Shown: positions 8,762 through 18,600 of the stretch, piece by piece
Numbering within the stretch: the stretch's first letter is position 1
How the letters are laid out: each line of letters begins with the position of its first letter
Assembly (NCBI GenBank): GCA_965218045.1
Contig: CBDCJX010000019.1
Location: 10,718-74,717 of the forward strand
Source of the DNA: CAVRCA01 sp965218045
GTDB lineage: Bacteria; Pseudomonadota; Alphaproteobacteria; Acetobacterales; Acetobacteraceae
Reading direction: 5' to 3'
DNA: 64,000 nt
Made by a program: the position numbers and the translations under genes
Notes under the pieces: model-generated
Database searches by the model: none
What the model was told of the DNA's origin: nothing
Seen by the model: only the letters and a program-made list of their open reading frames with translations

Positions 8762-9442
8762 CTATGCGGCCCGGATCGACGGGAACATGTGCCTGCGTGC
8801 CGCGTCGTCCATCTCGGTCTTGAAACTATGCCGTTCCTTAAGCAACTCGGCTCGCTGCGCGGCGGGACGCGCGTTGATCTCGTCGAAGTGGCGCTTCAGG
8901 TTCGGCAGCTTCGCCCACGCTTCCGGCCCAAGTATGAACGGCACCGCGCGTGCCCAGCCCCACACCGCCATGTCCAGCACTGTATAGGCATCGCCCAGCA
9001 TGTAGCGGTGCTTGCCGAGCTGCGTGTCGATGATCTTCCAGTGACGTTCCGCCTCGAACATGTAGCGAGTGACAGCGTAGTCCTTGGGCTCGGGCGCGAA
9101 ATGCTTGAAGTGCACCGCCTGGCCGGAATAGGGCCCGATGCCGGAGGCCACGAACATCATCCACGACAGGAAGTCGCCGCGCGCCTTGTCGGTCCGTTCG
9201 GGCAGGAACTTGCCGGTCTTTTCCGCGAGGTAGAGCAGGATGGCGGTGCTGTCGAACACCGTTGCGTCGCCATCGGTCAGCGCCGGGGTCTTCGCGTTCG
9301 GGTTGATCGCGAGGAACGCGGGCTCGTGCTGCTCGCCCTTGCGCGTATCCACCGGCACAAGCTCGTATTCGAGGCCAGCCTCCTCGAGAAACAGCGCGAC
9401 CTTCGCGGGGTTGGGCGAGGGATGGTAGTAGAACTTGATCAT
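8762..9442 (-). CDS. Glutathione S-transferase family protein (Nu/YfcG-like)
   Basis: A 226-residue GST. The N-terminal thioredoxin-like domain has the P-S-P-N motif at the active-site position (YYHPSPNPAKVALFLEEAG), as in the YfcG/Nu class where this Thr/Ser-Pro-Asn replaces the usual tyrosine or serine. The cis-proline region NPNAKTPAL and the D-S-T-A-I-L-L-Y-L-A-E glutathione-binding helix follow. The all-helical C-terminal domain starts near residue 88. GGAGG lies about 10 nt before the ATG. It is divergent from the mannitol dehydrogenase gene and has no obvious functional link to it. Confidence 0.9.
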   Translation of the reverse strand: MIKFYYHPSPNPAKVALFLEEAGLEYELVPVDTRKGEQHEPAFLAINPNAKTPALTDGDATVFDSTAILLYLAEKTGKFLPERTDKARGDFLSWMMFVASGIGPYSGQAVHFKHFAPEPKDYAVTRYMFEAERHWKIIDTQLGKHRYMLGDAYTVLDMAVWGWARAVPFILGPEAWAKLPNLKRHFDEINARPAAQRAELLKERHSFKTEMDDAARRHMFPSIRAA

Positions 9443-9507
9443 GTGCGTGTTCCTCCGAACCAGGCGGCGCCGGCTCGGCCGCGCCGCCCGTCACCAAGGA
9501 CCCTATC

Positions 9508-10989
9508 ATGAGTCCCGCTCCGCTCAACCGCGCCACGCTCCGCGTCCTGCCGCCCTCGGTGCACGTGCCGCAGTTCGACCCGGCTTCGCTCACCGCCGGC
9601 ATCGTGCATCTCGGGCTCGGCGGATTCCACCGCGCGCACATGGCGCGTTACACGCACGCGCTGATGGACATCCGCTCCGACGCGCGGGCCTGGGGCATCG
9701 TCGGCGGCGGACTGATGCCGGGCGACCGGCGGATGCGCGAGTGCCTGGCACCGCAGGATTGCCTCTACACGCTGGTCGAGCGCAGCTCGGCGGCCGAGTG
9801 TGTGACGGTCATCGGCTCGCTCACAGACGTCGTGTTCGCCGGCGAGGACAGCACGGCACTGCTGGACGCGATCGACCAGCCGGGCATTCGCATCGTCAGC
9901 CTCACGGTGACCGAGAACGGCTATTGCCTGAACCGCGCCACCAAGCGGCTGGACCCCGATCACGAGCTGATCCGCGCCGACCTCGCCTCTCCCGAGCGTC
10001 CCAGCAGCGCCATCGGCATCGTCGTGGAAGCCTGCCGGCGACGGCGGGATGCGGGCGCGCCGCCGTTCACCGCGCTGAGCTGCGACAACATCCAGCACAA
10101 CGGCGAGGTGTTGCGCGAGGCGGTGCTCGCACTCGCCCGGCTGCGCGAGGTGGCCCTCGCGGACTGGATCGCCGCCGCTGTCCCGTTCCCCAGCACAATG
10201 GTCGACCGCATCACGCCGGTCACCACCGAGGCGGACATCGCCGCCCTCGCGGAGCACCACGGCATCGCCGATCGCTGGCCGGTGATCTGCGAGACGTTCA
10301 CCCAATGGGTGATCGAGGATCGGTTCGCGCAGGGCCGCCCGGCCTGGGAGGAGGTTGGCGCGCAGTTCGTCGACGACGTGGCACCGTACGAGTTCATGAA
10401 GCTCCGGCTGCTCAACGGGAGCCATCTGGCGGTCGCTGGCCTGGGGCGGCTGGCCGGCTGCGTCACCATCGACGAGGCGATGGCGGAACCGCTGATGACT
10501 CGCTACATGGCCGCGCTGATGGACCGCGAGACCGGGCCGACGCTGAAACCCGTGCCGGGCATCGACCTCGCTCGCTACAAGGCGACCTTGATCGAGCGGT
10601 TCGCCAACACCGCGATCAAGGACACGGTGGAGCGGGTCAACACCGACGCGCCGCTCAACGTTCTGGTCGACCCGATCCGCGACCGGCTGCGCAGCGGCGA
10701 AAGCCTGGAGCTGCTTGCCCTCGCGCTGGCCGCCTGGCTGCGTCGGGTGCGCGGCGAGGACGAGCAGGGCCGGTCGATCGACGTGCGCCATCCACTGGCG
10801 CCGCTGTTGCGTGAGCGCGCGATCGCGGGCGGCGAGGACCCGAGGCCGCTGCTCGGCATCGCGGAGCTGTTCGGCGATATCGGGCGCGACGTGCGACTGG
10901 TGGAGCCGGTCGGGCGCCATCTTGCCGCGCTGTATCGGAGCGGCAGCCGCGCGGCCCTGGAGGAGGCGGCGGCGCGGCTGGCGTTCTGA
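9508..10989 (+). CDS. mtlK: Mannitol 2-dehydrogenase / polyol long-chain dehydrogenase
   Basis: A 493-residue member of the zinc-independent polyol-specific long-chain dehydrogenases, which oxidise D-mannitol, D-arabitol or related polyols to ketoses with NAD. The N-terminal cofactor region contains HLGLGGFHRAH at 34-44, SCDN is at 191-194, and the catalytic pattern K298-x4-N303-x2-H306 is intact. The gene precedes smoEFGK and xylB. A dehydrogenase next to xylulokinase favours D-arabitol to D-xylulose to xylulose 5-phosphate as one route; mannitol to fructose is equally possible at this step. AAGGA lies 7 nt upstream of the ATG. Confidence 0.93.
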   Translation: MSPAPLNRATLRVLPPSVHVPQFDPASLTAGIVHLGLGGFHRAHMARYTHALMDIRSDARAWGIVGGGLMPGDRRMRECLAPQDCLYTLVERSSAAECVTVIGSLTDVVFAGEDSTALLDAIDQPGIRIVSLTVTENGYCLNRATKRLDPDHELIRADLASPERPSSAIGIVVEACRRRRDAGAPPFTALSCDNIQHNGEVLREAVLALARLREVALADWIAAAVPFPSTMVDRITPVTTEADIAALAEHHGIADRWPVICETFTQWVIEDRFAQGRPAWEEVGAQFVDDVAPYEFMKLRLLNGSHLAVAGLGRLAGCVTIDEAMAEPLMTRYMAALMDRETGPTLKPVPGIDLARYKATLIERFANTAIKDTVERVNTDAPLNVLVDPIRDRLRSGESLELLALALAAWLRRVRGEDEQGRSIDVRHPLAPLLRERAIAGGEDPRPLLGIAELFGDIGRDVRLVEPVGRHLAALYRSGSRAALEEAAARLAF

Positions 10990-11043
10990 ACCTTCGGTGC
11001 GTTGACCGCGCGGGTGCGCGGTGCCACGGTCTGCAAAATCAGA

Positions 11044-11062
11044 GTTCCATATCATTCGGAAC
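11044..11062. promoter_or_regulatory. Palindrome upstream of smoE, possible operator
   Basis: GTTCC and GGAAC form perfect 5-bp arms around a 9-bp AT-richer centre, 26 nt before the presumed smoE start in the only sizeable gap of the polyol operon. No convincing -35/-10 pair was found in the gap. No regulator gene for this operon is present in the window. Confidence 0.25.
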
Positions 11063-11087
11063 CGCCAGCAATCGGGGAGAGCGTGCC

Positions 11088-12425
11088 ATCGCCCAGAACA
11101 TTGTCGGCCTGCGCGCCGCCTTTGCTTCCGCGTGCCTCACCGCCGCCGGCCTATTCGCCGGTGCGGCGCACGCGGACTCCACGATCACCATCGCCACCGT
11201 CAACAACGGCGACATGGTGGTGATGCAGAAGCTCTCCTCCGAGTTCGAGCAGCAGCACAAAGACATCCATCTGCGCTGGGTGGTGCTCGAGGAGAACGTG
11301 CTGCGCCAGCGGGTGACCACCGATATCGCGACCAAGGCCGGCCAGTTCGACGTGCTGACCATCGGCAATTACGAAGTGCCGATCTGGGCCAAGCAGAAAT
11401 GGCTCGTGCCGATGGACAATCTGCCGGCGTCTTACGCGGTCGACGACCTGCTCAAGCCGGTGCGCGACGGGCTCACTTATGACGGCAAGCTCTATGCGTT
11501 GCCATTCTACGGCGAGAGCGCGATGACGTATTACCGCACCGATCTGTTCAAGAAGGCGGGCATCAAGATGCCCGACGCGCCGACCTACGAGCAGATCCGC
11601 GGTTTCGCCGACAAGATCACCGACAAGGACAACCAGGTTTACGGCATGTGCCTGCGCGGCAAGCCGGGCTGGGGCGAAAACATGGCGTTTGTGACTACCC
11701 TGGTCCACGCGATGGGCGGTCGGTGGTTCGACATGCAGTGGAAGCCGGCGATCGACACGCCCGAATGGCACAAGGCGATCACCTACTACGATGACATCCT
11801 CAAGGCCGACGGCCCGCCTGGCGTATCGTCGAACGGCTTCAACGAGAACCTGGCCTTGTTCGCCAGCGGCCATTGCGGCATGTGGATCGACGCGACCGTC
11901 GCCGGCGGGCTGCTGTACGACAAGAAGCAGTCGCAGGTGGCCGACGAGGTTGGCTTCGCGCCGATGCCTACCGGCAGCTACACCGGCGGCCCGACCTGGC
12001 TGTGGAGCTGGAACCTGGCGATCCCGACCTCGTCCAAGCAGGTGGAAGCGGCCAAGACATTCGTCACCTGGGCGACGTCGAAGGATTACATCAAGCTTGT
12101 CGCCAAGGAGAACGGCTGGGTGTCGGTGCCGCCCGGCACGCGTCATTCCACCTACGACAATCCCGACTACCAGAAGGCCGCGCCGTTTGCCTCGTTCGTG
12201 CTGAAGGCGATCGAGGTCGCCAACCCGAATGGCCAGACCAAGCAGCCGCGTCCCGCGTCGGGCGCGCAGTTCGTCGCGATTCCCGAGTTCCAGGGGATCG
12301 GCACCCAGGTCGGCCAGACCATCGCCGGCACGCTCACTGGGCAAACGAATGTGGACCAGGCGTTGAAGGCCGCGGAATCGGCGACGGCCCGGACCATGCG
12401 CCAAGCGGGCTACCCGAAGAAATAA
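11088..12425 (+). CDS. smoE: Sorbitol/mannitol ABC transporter substrate-binding protein
   Basis: A periplasmic binding protein (445 residues from the start chosen) of the SmoE type. After the signal peptide it reads STITIATVNNGDMV, then VVLEENVLRQRVTTDIATKA and FDVLTIGNYEVPIW, hallmarks of polyol-binding homologues. A complete signal peptide (residues 1-29, cleavage after A-H-A) is in frame, but the reading frame has no ATG, GTG or TTG before codon 43. The only start with a good ribosome-binding site (GGGGAGAG, 7 nt away) is ATC at 11088. Starting at ATG 11214 would remove the signal peptide, which is not credible for a periplasmic protein. So either ATC is used or there is a sequence error or mutation here. 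Confidence 0.88.
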   Translation: MAQNIVGLRAAFASACLTAAGLFAGAAHADSTITIATVNNGDMVVMQKLSSEFEQQHKDIHLRWVVLEENVLRQRVTTDIATKAGQFDVLTIGNYEVPIWAKQKWLVPMDNLPASYAVDDLLKPVRDGLTYDGKLYALPFYGESAMTYYRTDLFKKAGIKMPDAPTYEQIRGFADKITDKDNQVYGMCLRGKPGWGENMAFVTTLVHAMGGRWFDMQWKPAIDTPEWHKAITYYDDILKADGPPGVSSNGFNENLALFASGHCGMWIDATVAGGLLYDKKQSQVADEVGFAPMPTGSYTGGPTWLWSWNLAIPTSSKQVEAAKTFVTWATSKDYIKLVAKENGWVSVPPGTRHSTYDNPDYQKAAPFASFVLKAIEVANPNGQTKQPRPASGAQFVAIPEFQGIGTQVGQTIAGTLTGQTNVDQALKAAESATARTMRQAGYPKK

Positions 12426-12444
12426 GCGCCCGAAGCAATACGCG

Positions 12445-13356
12445 ATGGACATGTCGGCGACCGCGGTGGAGCGGAGCGACGAGGCGACGCCGGGACCGAC
12501 GCGGCGCGCGGGCACGATGCTGGTCGCGCCCTCCGTCCTGGTGCTGTTGGCCTGGATGATCGTCCCGCTGGTGATGACGCTGTGGTTCTCCTTCGAGCGT
12601 TACAATCTGCTCGACCCGACGGTCAGCGGCTTCGCCGGCATCGACAACTACCGCTTCCTGGTCACCGATCCGGATTTCTGGGCGTCGCTGATCAACACGC
12701 TGGTGCTGGTCGCCTCGGTTCTGGTCATCACCGTGGGCCTCGGCACCCTGCTCGCCGTGCTGCTGGATCAGCCATTCCCTGGTCGCAACATCGCCCGCGT
12801 GCTGGCGATCTCGCCGTTCTTCGTCATGCCGACGGTGAGCGCGCTGATCTGGAAGAACCTGATGATGCACCCGATCTACGGCGTGTTCGGCGCCATCGCG
12901 GGTGCGTTCGGCTTGCAACCGGTGGACTGGTTCGCCCAGTTCCCGCTCGCCTCCGTCATCGGCATCGTGGCGTGGGAGTGGCTGCCGTTCGCGCTGCTGA
13001 TCCTGCTCACCGCCGTGCAGTCGCTCGACAATGAGCAGCGCGAGGCGGCGCGGATGGATGGGGCGGGCGTGATCGCGCAGTTCTTCTTCATCACCCTGCC
13101 GCATCTGTCGCGCGCGATCAGCGTGGTGGTGATGATCGAGACGATCTTCCTGCTGACGGTGTTCGCCGAGATCTTCGTCACCACCGCCGGCGGCCCGGGC
13201 AACGCGACCACCAATCTCGCCTTCCTGATCTATGCCCGCGCGCTGTTGCAGTTCGATATTGGCGGCGCCTCGGCCGGCGGCGTGGTGGCGATCGTGCTGG
13301 CCAATATCGTGGCGTTCTTCCTGGTGCGCAGCATCGCGCGTCGGCTGGAGGTGTGA
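12445..13356 (+). CDS. smoF: Polyol ABC transporter permease SmoF
   Basis: A 303-residue inner-membrane permease of the MalF/UgpA type with six hydrophobic segments starting at about residue 27. The cytoplasmic EAA loop reads QREAARMDGAG, the contact site for the ATPase. It lies 20 nt after smoE and 1 nt before smoG, in the usual smoE-F-G-K order, and forms the transport pore with SmoG. The N-terminal 25 residues are polar and probably cytoplasmic. No strong ribosome-binding site is visible; translation may depend on smoE readthrough. Confidence 0.93.
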   Translation: MDMSATAVERSDEATPGPTRRAGTMLVAPSVLVLLAWMIVPLVMTLWFSFERYNLLDPTVSGFAGIDNYRFLVTDPDFWASLINTLVLVASVLVITVGLGTLLAVLLDQPFPGRNIARVLAISPFFVMPTVSALIWKNLMMHPIYGVFGAIAGAFGLQPVDWFAQFPLASVIGIVAWEWLPFALLILLTAVQSLDNEQREAARMDGAGVIAQFFFITLPHLSRAISVVVMIETIFLLTVFAEIFVTTAGGPGNATTNLAFLIYARALLQFDIGGASAGGVVAIVLANIVAFFLVRSIARRLEV

Positions 13357-13357
13357 G

Positions 13358-14173
13358 ATGGAGGAAAGCCTCGGCCGCCGCATCCTCATCACCGTGCTGG
13401 GCTGGGGTGCCGCGTTGCTGCTGTTCTTCCCGATCCTGTGGATGGTGCTGACCAGCTTCAAGACCGAGCCGGCCGCGGTCGAGGCGCAACTGATCTTCAC
13501 GCCGACATTGGAGTCGTACAGCGAGGTCTGGGCGCGTTCCGACTACATCCGCTTCGTGCTTAACAGCGTCGTCGTCTCGGTCGGCGGCACGGTCCTGGCG
13601 CTGGCGTTCGCCATCCCCGCTGCTTACGCAATGGCGTTCCACCCGACCGCCCGCACGCGCGGCACCTTGCTGTGGATGCTGTCGACCAAGATGCTGCCGC
13701 CGGTGGGTGTGCTGGTGCCGATCTACCTGCTGTTCCGCAATGCCGGGCTGCTCGATACGCGCACCGGCCTGGTGCTGATCTACGCGCTGATGAACCTGCC
13801 GATCGTGGTCTGGATGCTGTTCACCTTCTACAAGGAGGTGCCGCACGAGATCCTGGAGGCGGGACGCATGGACGGCGCGCGGACCTGGGGCGAGGTGTGG
13901 TTCCTGCTGCTGCCGCTGACCATGCCGGGCGTGTTCTCGACCGCGCTGCTGTCGCTGATCCTGTGCTGGAACGAGGCGTTCTGGAGCCTCAACCTCACCT
14001 CCTCGCAAGCGGCGCCGCTGACCGCGTTCATCGCCTCGTTCTCGAGCCCGCAAGGATTGTTCTTCGCGAAACTATCCGCCGCGTCGACGATGGCGGTGGC
14101 GCCGATCCTCATATTCGGCTGGTTCAGCCAGCGTCAGCTGGTGCGCGGGCTGACCTTCGGCGCCGTGAAGTAG
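13358..14173 (+). CDS. smoG: Polyol ABC transporter permease SmoG
   Basis: The second permease (271 residues), MalG type, with six membrane spans and the EAA loop EILEAGRMDGA. The ATG at 13358 directly follows the smoF stop, preceded by a GGAGG inside the end of smoF. A longer upstream in-frame extension lies entirely in smoF coding sequence and is rejected. Pairs with SmoF and is energised by SmoK. Confidence 0.93.
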   Translation: MEESLGRRILITVLGWGAALLLFFPILWMVLTSFKTEPAAVEAQLIFTPTLESYSEVWARSDYIRFVLNSVVVSVGGTVLALAFAIPAAYAMAFHPTARTRGTLLWMLSTKMLPPVGVLVPIYLLFRNAGLLDTRTGLVLIYALMNLPIVVWMLFTFYKEVPHEILEAGRMDGARTWGEVWFLLLPLTMPGVFSTALLSLILCWNEAFWSLNLTSSQAAPLTAFIASFSSPQGLFFAKLSAASTMAVAPILIFGWFSQRQLVRGLTFGAVK

Positions 14174-14182
14174 GAGCAAGCG

Positions 14183-15282
<1,100 letters not shown>

Positions 15283-15286
<4 letters not shown>

Positions 15287-16734
15287 CGTTTCTCGGCCTC
15301 GATTTCGGCACCTCCGCGGTCAAGGCGCTGCTTGTCGACGAGGCCGAGCGCGTTGTCGGCGATGCGAGTGCCGCGTTGTCGGTTTCTCGTCCGATGGAGG
15401 GACATAGCGAGCAGAACCCGGAGGCGTGGTGGCGCGCCACGCTGGACGCGGTGGACGCGTTGCAACGTGATCACGCGAGCGCGCTGGCTGGCGTTCGGGG
15501 CATCGGCCTGTCCGGCCAGATGCACGGCGCGGTGCTGCTCGACCAGACGGGCGCGGTGCTGCGTCCGGCGATCCTGTGGAACGACACCCGCGCGTCGGCG
15601 GAATGCGCGGTGCTGGAGCGCGACTTCCCGGCGCTGCGGCAGGTCACCGGCAATGTCGCGATGCCCGGCTTCACCGCGCCCAAGCTGCTATGGGTCCGCG
15701 CACATGAGCCCGAAATTTTCGCGCGCACCCGCACGGTGCTGCTGCCCAAGGCGTGGGTCCGTTACCGCATGACCGGCGAGATGATCGAGGAGATGTCGGA
15801 TGCGTCCGGCACGCTGTGGCTTGATGTCGGCGCGCGGGATTGGTCGGACGCGGCGCTGGCGGCCACCGGCTTGAGCCGAAGCGCGATGCCTCGGCTGATC
15901 GAGGGCAACGCGCCGGCGGGGATGTTGCGGGCCGAGCTTGCCGCGCGCTGGGGCATGGAAGGGCGGCCGGTGCTGGCCGGCGGCGCGGGCGACAACGCCG
16001 CCGGCGCGATCGGCCTGTCGGCGATCCGGCCCGGTGATGCGTTCGTCTCGCTCGGCACGTCGGGCGTGCTGTTCGCGACCACGGACAGCTTTCGTCCTTA
16101 TCCGCAAGCGGCGGTCCACGCCTTCTGTCACGCGATCCCCGACACGTGGCATCAGATGGGCGTCACCTTGTCGGCCGCCGCCTCGCTCGCCTGGTGGGCC
16201 GGCGTGACGGGTCGCTCCGAAGCGGCCTTGCTGGACGAGATGGGCGCGCCGTCGACGCCGAGCGCGGCGTTGTTCCTGCCCTATCTCGGCGGCGAGCGAA
16301 CGCCGCACAACGACGCCACCTTGCGCGGCGCGTTCGCCGGGCTGTCGCATGCAACGGATCGCGCGTCGCTGACGCAGGCGGTGCTGGAGGGCGTGGCGTT
16401 CTCGATGCGGGATTGCCTGGACGCGCTCGCCGCGTCCGGCACGGGGGTCGAGAGTGCCGACGTGATCGGCGGCGGGTCACGCTCGCGCGCCTGGATCGCG
16501 ATCCTGGCGTCGGTGCTGGGCATCAGGCTGCATCGGTTGGCGGCGGGCGAGCATGGCGGCGCGTTCGGCGCGGCGCGACTGGCGCGGATGGCGGTGACTG
16601 GCGAGACACCCGGCGCCGTCTGCACGCCGCCCAAGCGGACGGAGACGGTGGCGCCCGACCCGGGCCAAGCCGATGCCTACGCGCGCCGGATTGAGCGGTA
16701 TCGAAGCGTTCAGCGGGGCGGTTTGCCCGGATAG
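15283..16734 (+). CDS. xylB: Xylulokinase
   Basis: A 483-residue FGGY-family carbohydrate kinase. The phosphate-1 loop is LDFGTSAVK at 6-14, GQMHG at 78-82 is the xylulokinase-type substrate motif, and the catalytic base is D237 in GGAGDNAAGAIG. It phosphorylates D-xylulose to xylulose 5-phosphate, which enters the pentose phosphate pathway. The start is GTG overlapping the smoK stop (GTGA). Its last 25 nt overlap the end of the convergent gpdQ-like gene. With MtlK and SmoEFGK it completes a pathway from an external pentitol such as D-arabitol to central metabolism. Confidence 0.94.
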
Positions 16735-17537
16735 TCGGGATTAACAACGAACGGATATGGTCCCGGCCAGTCGCCGAACACGCCGGTGTGGGACACGATC
16801 CCGGCTTGGGTGAGGCAAGGCAACTGATAGCCTGGCGGCTCCAGGAAGAACTCGCTCGGCGCATTGGGCCGCAACGATAGCGCAACCTGATGCGCGACCG
16901 ACGGCGCGATCGAGGCGACGGCGTGGGCCAGCGGCGCGGTGATCGGGCGGTGGTGATGGCCGCAGATGATGCGTTGCACTTGCGGATGACGCGCGATGAC
17001 GGCGGCGAACTCGGCCGCGTCGTGCAGGTTGATCGCGTCCATGTGGCCGATGCCGCAGACGAAGGGCGGATGGTGCATCGCGACGATGGTTGGCCGGTCG
17101 GGTGCGGCGGCCAAGGTGCGATCGAGGAAGTCGAGCCGATCCGGCCCGAGCAGGCCGTGACCGGCGCCGGGCACCACCGTGTCGAGCATCACCAGCCGAA
17201 CCGGCAAGTCCTCGATCGCGTATTGCACGTAGCGCGGATCACTCGCGACACCCGGCAGATGCCCGAGCACCGCGCGCAACGTCTCGCGGCGGTCGTGATT
17301 GCCGGGGATGACGAACACGGGCATCGGCAGGAGCGGCAGCAGCGCGGCGAGCTGCTGGTATTCCGCCTCCAGTCCGCACTCCGTAAGGTCGCCGGTGATC
17401 ACCACGGCATCCGGTAGCGGGTCGAACTGCGCGACCGCGCGGAATGCTTGCTCGGTGCAACGATTGGTATCCACCACGCGGTTCGACAGCTTGCCCGGCG
17501 GGCGCATGTGCAGATCGGTGAGCTGACACAGGATCAC
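16710..17537 (-). CDS. GpdQ-like glycerophosphodiesterase (metallophosphoesterase)
   Basis: A 275-residue calcineurin-fold phosphoesterase. The metal ligands fall at D8, H10, D50, N80, H155/H156 and the GHHH cluster 193-196, almost the numbering known for the Enterobacter glycerophosphodiesterase GpdQ. The downstream S-V-A-H-Q-V stretch also matches. It should hydrolyse glycerophosphodiesters or similar phosphodiesters; a CpdA-like cyclic-nucleotide activity is the alternative. The start is GTG at 17537, chosen because AGGAGGT sits 7 nt upstream; a longer version lacks such a site. It lies 10 nt after the ugpA'-'ugpB fusion in the same direction, consistent with a former glycerol-phosphate operon. 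Confidence 0.87.
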   Translation of the reverse strand: MILCQLTDLHMRPPGKLSNRVVDTNRCTEQAFRAVAQFDPLPDAVVITGDLTECGLEAEYQQLAALLPLLPMPVFVIPGNHDRRETLRAVLGHLPGVASDPRYVQYAIEDLPVRLVMLDTVVPGAGHGLLGPDRLDFLDRTLAAAPDRPTIVAMHHPPFVCGIGHMDAINLHDAAEFAAVIARHPQVQRIICGHHHRPITAPLAHAVASIAPSVAHQVALSLRPNAPSEFFLEPPGYQLPCLTQAGIVSHTGVFGDWPGPYPFVVNPDYPGKPPR

Positions 17538-17547
17538 GCGTGACCTC

Positions 17548-18504
17548 CTATTCGGGGAGCTTGAGCGCGGTCTGCTCGACATAGGGCCGCATCAACGCCT
17601 CGGCGTTGCGTTGCGCCGTCTCCATCGCCTCGCGCGGCTTGGCCTTGCCGGACAGCACCGCTTGCACGGCGTCTTCCAGCGCCTTGCGCACGCCAACCAT
17701 GTTGTAGGTCGCGAACCAGCCGCGCGCGTAGGCGAGCTGGTCGAGTGCCACCTTGGCGTCGGGATGCTCGGCGAGATAGGACTTCATCTCCGGCAGGTTG
17801 TAGGCGGCGATGGGGCCGAGCATGGGCAAGGTGACATGCCAGAACCGCCGCGTCGCACCGGCGCCGTCGAGCTTCGCGGCCTCGATCAACTCGCGTGGCA
17901 CGCCGGCCAGCCCGGCGAGGAAGAACAGCATGTAATACCCGGTGTTCTTCCAGATGGTGATGGCGATGATCGACCCGAGCGCGAGATCGGGGTCGCCGAG
18001 CCAGTTGGTCTCGGCCAAGCCGAGCCGCGCCAGATAATGGTCGAGCAATCCGCCGCCCGGGAGGAAGATGAAGGCGAACAGCGCGGCGGCGGCCACCAAG
18101 GGGACGAACAGCGGCAACACGAACAGGCAACGCAGCAGCGTGTTTGGCGACTTGTCCTCGGCGAGCGCCAGTGCCAGGAGCAGCGCGAGCATCAGGCTCG
18201 GCAACACGCTGCCGGCGGGGTAGACCACGTTGTTGGTGACCGCTCGCGTGAAGTGGGTGTCGGCGAACAAGGCGGTGTAGTTTGCCCAGCCCCACGAGGT
18301 GTCGCCGCCGAATTGCCGGACGACGACGGAGGAGAACAGCACTTGCAGTACCGGCCAGTAGGTGAACCCGAGCAGGAACACGATGGACAACGCCAGCAAC
18401 GCGAACGCGGTCCTTGCCGGGAAGCGACGCCCTCGGCGCCGCACGCAACGCGCGACGGCAACCGGAGCCGCGTCCGCGAGTATCGTGGTGCCACTCGCTT
18501 CCAT
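17548..18504 (-). pseudogene. In-frame fusion of truncated UgpA permease and UgpB C-terminus
   Basis: The 318-residue open frame joins two unrelated pieces. Residues 1 to about 230 are a MalF/UgpA-type permease: transmembrane segments near 32-52, 95-117, 125-150 and 178-200, and a full EAA loop (ELIEAAKLDGAG). The match ends at WHVTLPMLGP, just before the last two membrane spans. Residues from about 233 to 318 read like the extreme C-terminus of a UgpB-type binding protein (PEMKSYLAEHPDAKVALDQL and the final RPYVEQTAL). An internal deletion or rearrangement removed the end of ugpA and most of ugpB and kept the frame. The product can be neither pore nor binding protein, so it is called a pseudogene. 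ATG 18504 is chosen among three in-frame ATGs; GGGAG lies 5 nt upstream. Confidence 0.8.
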
Positions 18505-18600
18505 CATCGCTCCCACGACTGATAGGCTATCGGACATGACCTTCACGTGTCGCTTGGCTAACCGTTCGATGACATCGGGCGGGACAGGATTGCTGCACCC

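Noticed and set aside
10990..11087. Promoter with TTGACC at 11002 for smoE
   Set aside because: No acceptable -10 at 16-18 bp; the operon may be read from the mtlK promoter instead.
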